Positions 10,770-19,680 of a stretch of DNA of 64,000 nucleotides are shown one piece after another (the stretch's first letter is position 1; the number at the start of each line of letters is the position of its first letter). Source of the stretch: Bradyrhizobium sp. CCGUVB4N (GTDB taxonomy: Bacteria > Pseudomonadota > Alphaproteobacteria > Rhizobiales > Xanthobacteraceae); the NCBI RefSeq assembly GCF_024199945.1, contig NZ_JANADP010000001.1:4154001-4218000 (forward strand). Direction: 5' to 3'. A program made the position numbers and the translations under genes. Below the pieces are notes generated by a model, which did no database searches, was not told the origin of the DNA, and saw only the letters and a program-made list of their open reading frames with translations.

Positions 10770-10881
10770 GGGTACTCCGCAAGGCGTGACCTGCTGAAGA
10801 GAGAAAGTTGTTGCTTTCAGGAACCGACGGCATGAGGTTTGCTTAGATCAAGTTCAGGGCTGGGCATGAGGAGAACTCAAC

Positions 10882-11103
10882 ATGGCTACCCAGATCGTGA
10901 TGGACCAGACCGGCGATACACGCCACGAGTTTGATCCTGAAAATGCCGAAGCGTTGGCGCGGGCCGAACAACGCTTTCGGGAGCTGACGGGTGCGGGCTT
11001 TACCGCCGCGTACCGGACCGGGCCCGGCGAAGTCACGCGTATCAAATCGTTCGACCCGACCGCGCAGGAAACGCTGTTCTATCCCCGCCTGGTCGGCGGT
11101 TGA
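10882..11103 (+). CDS. conserved-looking hypothetical protein (73 aa)
   Basis: A small soluble protein starting at ATG 10882 behind a GAGGAGAA ribosome site. It contains a helical middle (DPENAEALARAEQRFREL) and a C-terminal strand region with FYPRLVGG. No transmembrane helix or known motif is visible. It is followed after 12 bp by another hypothetical gene, so the two are probably co-transcribed. Such short proteins are common in Bradyrhizobium, but I cannot name a function. Confidence 0.7.
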   Translation: MATQIVMDQTGDTRHEFDPENAEALARAEQRFRELTGAGFTAAYRTGPGEVTRIKSFDPTAQETLFYPRLVGG

Positions 11104-11115
11104 TCTGAACGGCCG

Positions 11116-11538
11116 ATGATCGCGGTCTTCAGGCTTCGCGCGCCCGCGCGAGCGCGTTTGCACGCGCTCCGCGAGCTCTACCGGCGCTTCTTCGGCGAGA
11201 ACACGCCCGAGGCGCGCGGGCGGCGGCTGCTGGCCGAATGGCTGTCTGAAGAGCAGCGCGCACAGTTCGAGCAGCACCGGCATTTCGATGTCATCGGTTG
11301 CGACAGCGGCAAGCGCTATCGCATCCACTACGGCACCGCCGCCAACGTCCACGAGGTCGACAATGCCGGAAATGCGACGATGGGGTGGTGCTTCGTCCCG
11401 TCAGGCTTCCTGGTGCCGGGCGACGTGATGCTGGCGCAGAAGATCGCGCTCGAGACGGACGAGAGAGGCGCGCTGGCGCTGGCGAACCGGTTTCCGCCGA
11501 CAACACATTCCGAGCATTTTTACCGGCGGCCGTTCTAG
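11116..11538 (+). CDS. hypothetical protein (140 aa)
   Basis: A basic, helical N-terminus rich in Arg and Ala leads into a conserved-looking core (about residues 40-110) with WLSEEQRAQFEQH, FDVIGCDSGKRYRIHYG and a late GDVMLAQKIALE stretch. The pattern of an edge strand after GKRYRI suggests a small beta-rich domain, but I do not recognise a family. It starts 12 bp after the 73-aa gene and is probably in the same transcript. The codon use is like that of the neighbours. Confidence 0.7.
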   Translation: MIAVFRLRAPARARLHALRELYRRFFGENTPEARGRRLLAEWLSEEQRAQFEQHRHFDVIGCDSGKRYRIHYGTAANVHEVDNAGNATMGWCFVPSGFLVPGDVMLAQKIALETDERGALALANRFPPTTHSEHFYRRPF

Positions 11539-11560
11539 CTTTCAAAACCGGCGCGGCGCC

Positions 11561-11653
11561 CTAGTAGTGCGAGGTGCGGTAGGCATCCAACGCATGTGCA
11601 GCGAACACGCCGATTGCGCAGAGGGCAAGCAAGGCTGAGATCAGCTCGATCAT
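11561..11653 (-). CDS. tiny single-helix membrane peptide with AHA-x-DA-x-R tail (30 aa)
   Basis: An ATG on the minus strand at 11653 opens a 30-residue frame ending in TAG at 11561, in the gap between two plus-strand genes. The product begins MIELISALLALCAIGVF (one transmembrane helix) and ends AAHALDAYRTSHY. The tail AHA-L-DA-x-R matches the AHA-I-DA-x-R tail of the plus-strand 26-aa peptide at 2550-2630. AGGGA lies about 9 bases upstream of the start. Function unknown; the repeated motif in an unrelated context is the main evidence that it is real. Confidence 0.6.
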   Translation of the reverse strand: MIELISALLALCAIGVFAAHALDAYRTSHY

Positions 11654-11848
11654 GACGCACGTCCCTGTATGATTTTGATAACCAGTAAAGCGGCCATCTG
11701 TTTCAGGCGTGTTTCGTCGATTTGGGAAAGGGGTTTCGCGGGGAACCCGGGGCTGGCCTGCGAGCGGTCAAACCGCTACATGCGACACGCGTCTATTCCC
11801 CCCGGTCGCGTACATCGCGCGCGGTCGCCCATATTTCGAGGCAAAATC

Positions 11849-12295
11849 ATGGCACAGGTCGCCTGGTTCGACGATCTCACCGTCGGCATGCGTTTCAAAT
11901 CCCCCGAGGTCGAGGTCACCGAGGCCGACATCAAGCGGTTTGCCGCCGAGTTCGATCCGCAGCCGATGCATCTGGACCATGAGGCCGCCAAGCAGACCCT
12001 GTTCAACGGCCTGGCTGCGTCGGGATGGCACACTGCGGCGATCGCCATGAACCTCGCGATCCAGACCCGTCCGTTCGGCCCGCATCCGCTGATCGGCGCC
12101 GGCGTCGACGGCCTGCGCTGGACCATCCCGGTGCGGCCGAATGACCGCCTGCACCTGGTCGGCGAGGTCATGAGCCTGACGCCGTCGAAGTCGAAGCCGC
12201 AGGGCATCGCGCTGGTCAAATGGACCATGTTCAACCAGAACGGCGAGGAGGTTTACACCTTCACACCGATCGCGATCGTGCCGCGGCGCGCCTAG
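11849..12295 (+). CDS. MaoC-like (R)-specific hydratase
   Basis: A 148-aa hot-dog fold protein with the MaoC/hydratase-2 catalytic segment AAEFDPQPMHLDHEAA (about residues 31-46), where the Asp and His form the expected catalytic pair. The family hydrates or dehydrates enoyl- or 3-hydroxyacyl-CoA. The frame is open further upstream to 11669, but the ATG at 11849 begins where the family starts (MAQVAWFDDLTVGM). It is a single gene; its partner pathway is not evident from the neighbours. Confidence 0.9.
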   Translation: MAQVAWFDDLTVGMRFKSPEVEVTEADIKRFAAEFDPQPMHLDHEAAKQTLFNGLAASGWHTAAIAMNLAIQTRPFGPHPLIGAGVDGLRWTIPVRPNDRLHLVGEVMSLTPSKSKPQGIALVKWTMFNQNGEEVYTFTPIAIVPRRA

Positions 12296-12379
12296 CGCGG
12301 CCGGATCGAGCCGGTTGAAACTCTTGCGGCTTGCGGAGAGAGATGGTCAGCTTGAGCAGGGGAATTGCTGGAGGCTGAC

Positions 12380-12877
12380 ATGAAACGATCTCTTCTTGCC
12401 GCCGCAGTGCTGGCCGGCGCCTTGAGCGCCGGGCCTGCCGCCGCGCAACAGTCCAAGGTCGGCGACTGGACCATCGAGAAGCGCACCCAGGACACCCATT
12501 GCAACGCGAGCCGCGGCTACAAGGACAAGGACGACGAGAACCGCGATTACGTCATCGTCATCACCTATTCCGACAAGGCCATCGTGATCGTAATGATCTA
12601 TGACGGCTGGGAGTGGGACAAGGTTGGCGAGATCCTGAAGGCCGACGTCGGCACCGACGACGCCGACATCATGTCGAAGGCGAAGTGGGAGGTCATGGAC
12701 AAGACCACCGTGCGTGGCATCTTCGAGTATGATCAATCGATCATGGATCGCCTGTCGAAAGCCAAGCGCCTCACGCTCGATTTCGAGGACGATGACGACG
12801 ACAGCATCGAGATGCAGATTCCGCGCGCCGGCGAGGCGCTCGCCGCGCTGAAGTTCTGCGAGGAGAACCGGAAATAA
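12380..12877 (+). CDS. secreted hypothetical protein, acidic C-terminal region
   Basis: A 165-aa protein with a clear signal peptide (MKRSLLAAAVLAGALSAG, cleavage near AAAQ about residue 22). The mature part starts VGDWTIEKRTQ, an opening similar to IalB-like periplasmic proteins, and has a charged stretch KDKDDENRD and an acidic run DFEDDDDDS near residue 137. GGAGG precedes the ATG at 12380, which is preferred over the in-frame upstream TTG at 12365. No enzymatic motif is visible. It stands alone. Confidence 0.75.
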   Translation: MKRSLLAAAVLAGALSAGPAAAQQSKVGDWTIEKRTQDTHCNASRGYKDKDDENRDYVIVITYSDKAIVIVMIYDGWEWDKVGEILKADVGTDDADIMSKAKWEVMDKTTVRGIFEYDQSIMDRLSKAKRLTLDFEDDDDDSIEMQIPRAGEALAALKFCEENRK

Positions 12878-13129
12878 AATGCCGCGCGCCCTGGACGCGG
12901 CTGATTGAGCAAGCGGTGAGCGGGCGCGTGATGCCCGGCACACAGCCCGCCGGCTGTTCGCATTTATCCTAGTCTTTGGCGAAAACGTCCAAGCCGCACC
13001 CTGCGGTTGACGTTACGCAAGGACGATGTTCGAGATTCCAGCATTTTTTTCTGACGTTTTCTCGTCGTCGACCACGGCGATCGGCCGGCCCGTCTTCATC
13101 GTCAGCCTCCAGACCGCATTGCTCCGCCG

Positions 13130-14284
13130 ATGACGATCCTCGAGGCCAGCAGGTTCTCCTCGCTCGTCGGCGAGATCTACGATGCGGCGGTCGATCCTGC
13201 ACAGCGAAGCGCCGCCCTGGAACAGGTTGCCGGCTTTGTCGGCGGCTCGGCCGTGACCATTCTGTCGCGGGACGCCGCCAGGCTCTCGATCGAAATCCAC
13301 CAGCACTATGGAACTGAGTCCCGCTTCCGCGAACTCTATCGGGACCGCTATGTCGAGCTCGATCCCTTGCTCGATCGCCATCTCGAACTGCCCGTCGAAC
13401 GGACCATCGGCGTGGCCGACGTCATGCCCTATTCGGACTTCGTGGCCACGAGCTTCTATCGCGAGTGGGTGGAACCGCAGGGCGCCGTCGATCTCGCGAC
13501 CGTCACGCTGGAGCGATCGCATGCGCGCACCACGATCCTGCAGGTCATGCGCGGCCGGTCACGCGGAACCGTCGATGACGCCATGCGCGAGCGCATGCGG
13601 CTGCTCGCGCCGCACATCCAGCGCTCGCGCGTCATGGGTCGGCAGATCAGGGCGCGCTCCCACACCGTGGCCGACCTCGCGGAGGTCCTCGACGCCTTGA
13701 GCACGGCGATCTGCCTGTTCGATGCGGACGGGCGTGTCGTTCATGCCAACGCGTCGTGTCGGCAAATGCTCGCCGACGGAAATCTGCTCGCGATCGTCGG
13801 CGATCGCATCGTCGCGCGTAACACCCAGGCCGACAAAATATTCCGCGGTCTCTTTGATGCCGTCGCCGGTGGCGGAACCGGGTCTGCCGATCGCCGCAGG
13901 ATCGAGCTGATGACGTCGGCCGACGGTCAGCACTATCTGGCCTACGCGTTTTCGCTGACGCCCCAACGTAGCCTGCATCGCGATGCTGCAGCCACGGTGC
14001 TGTTCCTGCAAAAAGCCTCGATGGTGCCCCAGCTCGCAACGGATGCGATCGCTGCAGCATTCCGGCTGACACCGTCTGAAATGCGCGTGCTGATGGCCAT
14101 CGTCGAGCTTGGCGGAGTTCCCGACATCGCGGCAAAGCTCGGAATTGCCGAGACGACGGTGAAGACGCATCTCGGCCGCCTGTTCGAGAAGACCGGCGCC
14201 GGCAGGCAGGCCGACCTCGTGAAGATCGCGGCGGGCTTCGCTGCTCCATTCGTGCAGCCGATCGGCCCGGACGACACCGTGTGA
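13130..14284 (+). CDS. LuxR-type transcriptional regulator (paralogue 1)
   Basis: A 384-aa regulator. The N-terminal half (about residues 1-180) is a sensor-like domain shared with the two paralogues at 19761 and 20986. A PAS-like core (LSTAICLFDADGRVVHANA) follows near residue 195, and a LuxR/GerE helix-turn-helix occupies the last 70 residues (LTPSEMRVLMAIVELGG to TTVKTHLGRLFEKTG). It binds DNA through the C-terminal domain; the ligand is unknown. No autoinducer-binding domain of the classic LuxR type is recognisable. The gene is followed by an AraC gene after 226 bp and precedes an autotransporter locus. Confidence 0.88.
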   Translation: MTILEASRFSSLVGEIYDAAVDPAQRSAALEQVAGFVGGSAVTILSRDAARLSIEIHQHYGTESRFRELYRDRYVELDPLLDRHLELPVERTIGVADVMPYSDFVATSFYREWVEPQGAVDLATVTLERSHARTTILQVMRGRSRGTVDDAMRERMRLLAPHIQRSRVMGRQIRARSHTVADLAEVLDALSTAICLFDADGRVVHANASCRQMLADGNLLAIVGDRIVARNTQADKIFRGLFDAVAGGGTGSADRRRIELMTSADGQHYLAYAFSLTPQRSLHRDAAATVLFLQKASMVPQLATDAIAAAFRLTPSEMRVLMAIVELGGVPDIAAKLGIAETTVKTHLGRLFEKTGAGRQADLVKIAAGFAAPFVQPIGPDDTV

Positions 14285-14363
14285 TCCAATTCACATCGCG
14301 GCCTGCGAAATTGCGCGATCTCAATCCAATGTGAAGACCAGGCGACACTCGTCCTCCGAACGT

Positions 14364-14383
14364 ATGACGCTTGTCATCTGACA
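14364..14383. promoter_or_regulatory. nested palindromes, candidate operator upstream of the AraC gene
   Basis: ATGAC-GCTT-GTCAT (14364-14377) overlaps TGTCA-TC-TGACA (14372-14383); all four arms are perfect inverted repeats. The site is about 130 bp upstream of the AraC-family start, in the gap after LuxR paralogue 1. Another TGACA half-site follows near 14404. No factor is assigned. Confidence 0.4.
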
Positions 14384-14510
14384 TTTTCGTATAGCCATTT
14401 TCTGACATGCGAGAGGCAATGCGCGCCATCACAACAATGCGCGGCACCGGATACGAGTGCAGGAAACAACAGCGCGTGGCCGAGCCTGCTCGTCGATTGG
14501 AGGGATTGCA

Positions 14511-15488
14511 GTGAGCAGCAATAATGATGTTTCAGTTCTCAAGGTCTCCTCGAGCGACATTCCGGAAAGCGAACGCGTCACCACGCTGCGCGATTTCTAC
14601 TGCCGCGGCACAGCGAAGGCAGAGCTCGAAATTCGCGATGGCGAACCGATCATCGCAAATCTCACGGCGCATTCACTGCCCGACGCGCACTTGCTCCTCG
14701 GTACGCTGTTTGGTGCCAAGCTCGTTCGTTCCCGGCAGCTCGTCGTCGACGACGGCGACGACAGTCTTGCGTTCGTGTTCAATCGCTCGGGAACGATCGG
14801 GGTCACGGGGCGGGGACGGGATCTGCTGCTCGGTCCCGGAGACGCGGTGCTGGCGAGCGCCGAGGACGCCACGACTTTCGAACGATTCGTGGAAGGAGAC
14901 TGCTTCTCGCTACGGGTGCCGCGGCGGGTACTTGCACCGATCATCATGGACGTCGATGACGCCGTGATGCGCGTTATCAGGGACCGGCAGGCCGAGATCA
15001 GGGTGCTGGTCGACTACGCCGCCTCGCTGGTGCGGGAGCACGCATTGGCGACGCCTGCATTGCGCGAGCTCGGCGCCGGGCATTTGCACGATCTGCTGGC
15101 GCTCGTGCTCGGTCCAACCGACGACATCAGGGAAAGCGCCGGCCGGCGCGGCGCGAAGGCCGCCCGCCTGCGTAAGGCCAAATTCCTGATCGTCAACAAT
15201 TGCTGGCGGCAGGACATCTCGGTCGCGGGCGTCGCACAGGAGCTCGGCGTCACGCCGCGCTACCTCCAGCGCCTGTTCGAGGCCGACGGCAGGACGTTTT
15301 CCTCGTTCCTGATCGAGCAACGCCTGAAACGTGCCCATCGCATGTTGCGGGAACCGGAATTCGCGGAGCGTCCGGTCTCCTCGATCGCCTACGACGTCGG
15401 CTTCGGCGATCTCTCCTATTTCAACCGATCTTTCCGGCGGGCCTACGGGGCCACGCCGAGCGATGTCAGGAGCGGCGCGGCGGAGTGA
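14511..15488 (+). CDS. AraC-family transcriptional regulator
   Basis: A 325-aa protein with an AraC-binding-like N-terminal domain (about residues 20-190) and two C-terminal helix-turn-helix units (about 225-320): DISVAGVAQELGVTPRYLQRLF and the second unit ending DLSYFNRSFRRAYGATPSDV. The GTG at 14511 has a GGAGGG ribosome site six bases upstream and is preferred to the upstream ATG at 14457. It lies between LuxR paralogue 1 and the DUF3455/autotransporter genes and may control them, which is inference from position only. Confidence 0.9.
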   Translation: MSSNNDVSVLKVSSSDIPESERVTTLRDFYCRGTAKAELEIRDGEPIIANLTAHSLPDAHLLLGTLFGAKLVRSRQLVVDDGDDSLAFVFNRSGTIGVTGRGRDLLLGPGDAVLASAEDATTFERFVEGDCFSLRVPRRVLAPIIMDVDDAVMRVIRDRQAEIRVLVDYAASLVREHALATPALRELGAGHLHDLLALVLGPTDDIRESAGRRGAKAARLRKAKFLIVNNCWRQDISVAGVAQELGVTPRYLQRLFEADGRTFSSFLIEQRLKRAHRMLREPEFAERPVSSIAYDVGFGDLSYFNRSFRRAYGATPSDVRSGAAE

Positions 15489-15570
15489 TCGTATCCGCGG
15501 GGCATTTGAGCGGCCCGCCGATTTTTAGGCCGGGCCGGGAATTTTTCACATGATCCTTGATCGTGAAATC

Positions 15571-16104
15571 ATGGCTATCGCGCGATTATTGAAACGTAGT
15601 GCCGTTGTCGCGAGCGTGCTCTGTGGAGCGTCGGCTTTGGCGGGGACGCCGGACGAGATCAGGGTTCCCGGAGAGATTCCGGGCACGGTCCTTCATGCCG
15701 AGGGCGCGCAGATTTACGAGTGCCGGCGCGACCCCACAAATCAGCTGGTCTGGCAGGTGCGGGAGCCGACCGCGACGCTGATCGACCGCGGCAAGTCGGT
15801 CGGGCGCCACTCGGCCGCACAGCATTGGGACACCGTCGATGCCAGCACACTGATGTGGGAGCACAAGGACGGCAGCTTTGTGATGGCGAAGATTGTCGCC
15901 CAGGCGGCAGGCCGCAGCGCCGACGATCTGCCGTGGCTCAAATTCGGAGTGATCACACAGAGCGGCGACGGCCTGTTTTTCGGCGCCAGCCACGTGCAGC
16001 GCATCAACACGCAAGGTGGTGTGCTCCGGGGCACGTGTCAGCAGGCGGGGACCTATCGCAGCGTGCCGTATTCCGCCGATTACGTGTTCTGGCGCGTGGA
16101 GTAG
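15571..16104 (+). CDS. DUF3455 domain secreted protein
   Basis: A 177-aa protein from ATG 15571; an in-frame ATG at 15550 would add acidic residues before the signal peptide and is less likely. The signal peptide (RLLKRSAVVASVLCGASALA) is followed by VPGEIPGTVLHAEGAQIYEC, typical of DUF3455, and the core with WEHKDGSFVMAKIV and GVLRGTCQQAG. Two Cys residues in the mature part could pair. Function of the domain is unknown. A DUF6894-like gene starts 2 bp after its stop. Confidence 0.8.
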   Translation: MAIARLLKRSAVVASVLCGASALAGTPDEIRVPGEIPGTVLHAEGAQIYECRRDPTNQLVWQVREPTATLIDRGKSVGRHSAAQHWDTVDASTLMWEHKDGSFVMAKIVAQAAGRSADDLPWLKFGVITQSGDGLFFGASHVQRINTQGGVLRGTCQQAGTYRSVPYSADYVFWRVE

Positions 16105-16106
16105 AC

Positions 16107-16355
16107 ATGCGCCGTTTCTTCTTCGACCTTCTGGTCGGCAATGTCGTCAAGATCGATCCGGGTGGCATGGTGTTCGAGCATGCGAGAGCGACCTTCGCGG
16201 TCGCCGACGAGATGGCAAATCACCTCTTCGTCTGGCGCGATGATCTGCGCGATCGCGATGCCTGGATCCGCGTCAGGGACGATGGCGGCCGCGAGATCTA
16301 TCGCGCCGCGGTCTGGGCCGAGAGTGCCGAGAAGGCGGGCTGGGACCTGGCGTGA
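16107..16355 (+). CDS. DUF6894-like small protein (82 aa)
   Basis: An 82-aa soluble protein beginning MRRFFFDLLVGNVVKIDPGG, which fits the DUF6894 opening (aromatic strand then a D-P-x-G turn), followed by a helix over DEMANHL and a C-terminal strand region. It begins 2 bp after the DUF3455 stop and is probably translated from the same transcript. This small domain is abundant in Bradyrhizobium; its role is not known. Confidence 0.75.
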   Translation: MRRFFFDLLVGNVVKIDPGGMVFEHARATFAVADEMANHLFVWRDDLRDRDAWIRVRDDGGREIYRAAVWAESAEKAGWDLA

Positions 16356-16500
16356 GCCTGTGGGCAGTGTCACAAGTCTGCACCAGTGCTTGCGAAAGAG
16401 CGTCAGTTCGCTCTGAGCCGAACCTCGGTCGCGTCCGTCCAAGTCGGATGTTGACTGTCCTCCTACCTTAGCGATCAGCGATTCACGTTCGCTGCGCCGG

Positions 16501-16517
16501 CCTCCTTCGAAGGGAGG
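16501..16517. repeat. hairpin in the autotransporter leader
   Basis: CCTCCTTCGAAGGGAGG can fold to a 7-bp stem with one wobble and a 3-nt loop, about 55 nt before the autotransporter start. It contains the palindrome CCTTCGAAGG offset within it and no downstream T-run. It could be a leader structure or a weak terminator of the upstream small genes. Confidence 0.3.
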
Positions 16518-16571
16518 AGGCTGGTTGCAATAGGTCTGCACGCCCATTGGGCGGAAGGCCTCGCTTGGGGA

Positions 16572-19500
16572 ATGAAGATGAAACGAAGGCTTCTCGCAAC
16601 CGTCAACCGCCGCCTGCTGCGGGTCCCGGCATCAGCACTTCTGCTGGGGCCGTGGATCATGACCGGGCGCGCCGAAGCTGCGTGCACGCCGCCGTCGCCG
16701 GTCAACAACACGACTATTACCTGTTCCGGCACGACGACCAACGCCAACGGTACGATCGGTTATGGATCGGCCACCGACACCGGCAACACCATCAACGTGA
16801 CGTCCGGCTCGTTCCTGAACGGCACGACCTCCGGCATCACGCTCAACCAGGGCTCGATCAACAATGCTGGCGCCATCCTGGCCGGGACCGCAGCGTCGAA
16901 TGGCGCCACCGGAATTGCTGCCTTGGGCGACCTCGATCTGAAGAACACCGGAGATCGCGTTCAGGCATTCGGGACCAACGCTGTTGGGGTCAATAGCCTC
17001 GGTACGGTGAATGTGAAAACTGAGAATTCAGGAAGCATCTACGCGATCGCCGCAGGCGGCATCGCGATCCAGGCAAACGTCGTCAACCTGTCCACCAGTC
17101 AAAATGGCCAGGTTCAGGGCGATCGGTTTGGAATCACCGCAACGACGGCTACGACGGTCGACAACAATGGTACGATCTCCGCAGGGGCAACCAACGGCAT
17201 CGCGATCAATACATCCGGTACCGCTGTCGTCAACAACACCAACGGCATCACCGGAGCTATCGCAATTCGCGCGGAAACAGTGACTCTCGGTAACACCGGC
17301 ACCATCCGAGCCGGTGCGGCCGGCATCTCCTTCACGAGCATGGCGACGATCACCAACAATAGCGCCGGCGAGATCGAAGCGGACGGCGTCGCAATATCTG
17401 GCCCAGGCACTGCGACGGTCGTCAACTCCGGCGAGATTTCTGGGCTCTTGGGCGGAAGCCAGGCCATCGCGGCGAATATCGTTGTTGTGTCCTCGAACAC
17501 CGGCCGTATAGAGGCCGGAGCGCAGGGCGTTCTTGCCAACACTGCAACCGTCAGGAACGACAGCGCCGGAATCATACAGGCAGACGACGTCAATGGGGCC
17601 GCGATCAATGCGATCGTCGCGACCGTCTCCAATGCGGGACAGATCCTCGCATTGAGCGCGGGCGGCGTCGGTATTTTGGCCGGAACAGTGAATGTGACTG
17701 ACAACACCGGCACGATCACGGGTGAGGCCAACGCGATCCGATCGCCGTCGGGTTCGGTCACCGTCAACAACAACGGCGGCAAGATTCAGTCCACGAATAT
17801 CAACTCCATCGCGGTGTTTGCAGGAGCGGACGCAACCGTCAGAAATAGCGGCACGATCAAGGGGGGCTCGAACGGTGGAAAGGCGATCCGCGCTACTAAC
17901 AATGCGACGGTCGAGAATCTGTCGGGAGGACTCATCTCCGGAGGGCAATTCGGCATCAGTGCGCACAACATCGTGCTGAGCAATGCCGGTGTGGTCGAAG
18001 GATCGGGCGGTAGCGCCGTCGACGCCACCACGGCGGATGTCCGAAATTCAGGCATTCTGCGGACGTCGACCTTTTACGCCATTTCGGCGACGAGCACTGT
18101 GGCGGTCGTCAATTCGGGAACGATCACCGGAGGCCTGGCCGGTATCGGCGCCGGGGGGCAGGCGAATATCACCAATTCGGGGCTCATCACCGGCAGGTCA
18201 GGAATCGTCGCCTCGAGCACGCTCAACCTGACGAACATGGCCGGCGGCAGCATCGCGGGAACGGACCAGGCTATTGTTGCGCAGGGGGCCGCCACGATCG
18301 TCAACGCCGGCACGATAACCGCAACTTCCGGCGTGGCGATCAGGTTGTCGAGGGCGGCCGACACGCTGACGTTGCTGCCGGGCTCGAAGATCAATGGCGT
18401 GGTCGATTTCGGCTTCGGTGATGACGTCGTCAACGTCAACCTCGCACCGAGCAGCAAGGTCTCCTCGCTCACGACGATTGATCTGCCGACCTTCATTCAC
18501 TTCACCGGTACCATCAATACCATCACGTCTGGTGGCGGTTTCAATGGCCCGTCGGTACTATCCGGCACCACGCTCGCAACCCTCGATCCCACCGCGCTCG
18601 CCCAGACCGACCGCACGCTGATGGACTTTAGCAGCGGCGTCTCTTCGCTCGTGCAAGGCCGACTCAACGGCACAGGCTCCGGCGCGAACAACATGATGGC
18701 GATGGCCTATGCGCCCGAAACCGCGCAGGCGGGACCCTTCACCAAGGCGCCGCACAGCCTGTGGACCGATCCGGCGCCGATCACGGTGTGGGCCAACAGC
18801 TTTGGTGGCCAGCGCATCCAGGACGAGACCGCCGCAACGCTGCGCGCGACCTCGACGGCCTGGGGTGGCGCTATCGGCATCGATCGCAAAGTGCAGCCGA
18901 ACTGGCTGGTCGGCGCGTTCCTCGGCGGCGGGCAGGGCGGCCTCTCGGTCGATCTCAACTCGCAGTCGGTGGACACCAATTATGTGTTCGCGGGTGCCTA
19001 CAGCCGCTTCGAATGGGCCGCGCAATTCTTCGACTTCACCATCCAGGGCGGCAATGCCGACAACAAATCGCGGCGGCTGGTGCTCAACAATGCCGTGGCG
19101 AGCGGCATGGAGACGGCAACCGCCAGCTATCGCGGCTGGTACATCAGCCCCGAGCTTGCCTATGGCTACAAGCTCGACATCGGCAATGGCTACCTTCTGA
19201 CGCCGACGGCGCGGCTGCGCTACGTCGCCGGCCGGTTCGACGGCTATAGCGAGGCCGGCTCTGCGCAAGGGCTGTCGGTCGGCAGCCGCACACTCCAGGA
19301 TATCGAAGAACGCGGAGAGGTCGATCTCTCTCGGGTGACGCGCTTCGACAGCGGCGAGCTCAAGGCCAACATCCATGGCGGCGTGATCGCGCTCCAGCGC
19401 GTGGGTGACACCGGCATCAACACGGTGCTGCTCGGCCAGAATCTATCCTTCGTGACGCCAGGCAGAAGCAGCACCGTCGGCGCGGTCGCGGGCTTCGGCC

Positions 19501-19613
19501 TCGACTATCGCACCACGACCAACGTCTCCGTGTTCGGCGCGGTGGAGGGCATGGTGATGTCCGACCAGAGCCGCACTGGAACCGCAAGAGGGGGCCTCCG
19601 CGTCGCGTTCTGA
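16572..19613 (+). CDS. autotransporter (type Va) with beta-helix passenger
   Basis: A 1013-aa outer-membrane protein. A long signal peptide (residues 1 to about 36, ending GRAEA) is followed by a Cys-containing start (ACTPPSPVNNTTITCSG). The passenger (about 40-650) is built of short repeats with N-[ST]-G-x-I and G-I turns, typical of a right-handed beta-helix. The barrel translocator runs from about residue 725 (LWTDPAPITVWANSFGG) to the terminal Phe of LRVAF. Export to the cell surface and an adhesive or host-interaction role are inferred from the family. It is flanked by LuxR paralogues, which may regulate it. Confidence 0.92.
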   Translation: MKMKRRLLATVNRRLLRVPASALLLGPWIMTGRAEAACTPPSPVNNTTITCSGTTTNANGTIGYGSATDTGNTINVTSGSFLNGTTSGITLNQGSINNAGAILAGTAASNGATGIAALGDLDLKNTGDRVQAFGTNAVGVNSLGTVNVKTENSGSIYAIAAGGIAIQANVVNLSTSQNGQVQGDRFGITATTATTVDNNGTISAGATNGIAINTSGTAVVNNTNGITGAIAIRAETVTLGNTGTIRAGAAGISFTSMATITNNSAGEIEADGVAISGPGTATVVNSGEISGLLGGSQAIAANIVVVSSNTGRIEAGAQGVLANTATVRNDSAGIIQADDVNGAAINAIVATVSNAGQILALSAGGVGILAGTVNVTDNTGTITGEANAIRSPSGSVTVNNNGGKIQSTNINSIAVFAGADATVRNSGTIKGGSNGGKAIRATNNATVENLSGGLISGGQFGISAHNIVLSNAGVVEGSGGSAVDATTADVRNSGILRTSTFYAISATSTVAVVNSGTITGGLAGIGAGGQANITNSGLITGRSGIVASSTLNLTNMAGGSIAGTDQAIVAQGAATIVNAGTITATSGVAIRLSRAADTLTLLPGSKINGVVDFGFGDDVVNVNLAPSSKVSSLTTIDLPTFIHFTGTINTITSGGGFNGPSVLSGTTLATLDPTALAQTDRTLMDFSSGVSSLVQGRLNGTGSGANNMMAMAYAPETAQAGPFTKAPHSLWTDPAPITVWANSFGGQRIQDETAATLRATSTAWGGAIGIDRKVQPNWLVGAFLGGGQGGLSVDLNSQSVDTNYVFAGAYSRFEWAAQFFDFTIQGGNADNKSRRLVLNNAVASGMETATASYRGWYISPELAYGYKLDIGNGYLLTPTARLRYVAGRFDGYSEAGSAQGLSVGSRTLQDIEERGEVDLSRVTRFDSGELKANIHGGVIALQRVGDTGINTVLLGQNLSFVTPGRSSTVGAVAGFGLDYRTTTNVSVFGAVEGMVMSDQSRTGTARGGLRVAF

Positions 19614-19649
19614 GCCGGCATCAGCCCTGGCGGCCTGAACGCGATGCCC

Positions 19650-19678
19650 GCCGGCCGGGCTCCATCCGCCCGGCCGGC
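19650..19678. terminator. stem-loop after the autotransporter gene
   Basis: GCCGGCCGGGC and GCCCGGCCGGC are perfect 11-bp arms around the loop TCCATCC, 37 bp after the autotransporter stop. It is very stable and well placed as a terminator, although no T-run follows. A second palindrome starts two bases later. Confidence 0.55.
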
Positions 19679-19680
19679 AC

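Noticed and set aside
10836..10860. Possible second FNR-like site (TTGCTTAGATCAA) before the 73-aa gene
   Set aside because: The spacing is one base too short for the FixK consensus and only the right half matches.
17028..17966. Long open frame (312 codons) on the minus strand inside the autotransporter gene
   Set aside because: Its product is rich in Arg, Asp and Val with no domain, and the plus strand has the clear autotransporter repeats. Repetitive GC-rich coding DNA often leaves the antisense frame open.
16700..18500. Regular short repeats considered as a CRISPR array or tandem DNA repeat
   Set aside because: The repeats are degenerate at DNA level and in frame, as expected of beta-helix passenger turns; no constant repeat and unique spacer pattern.
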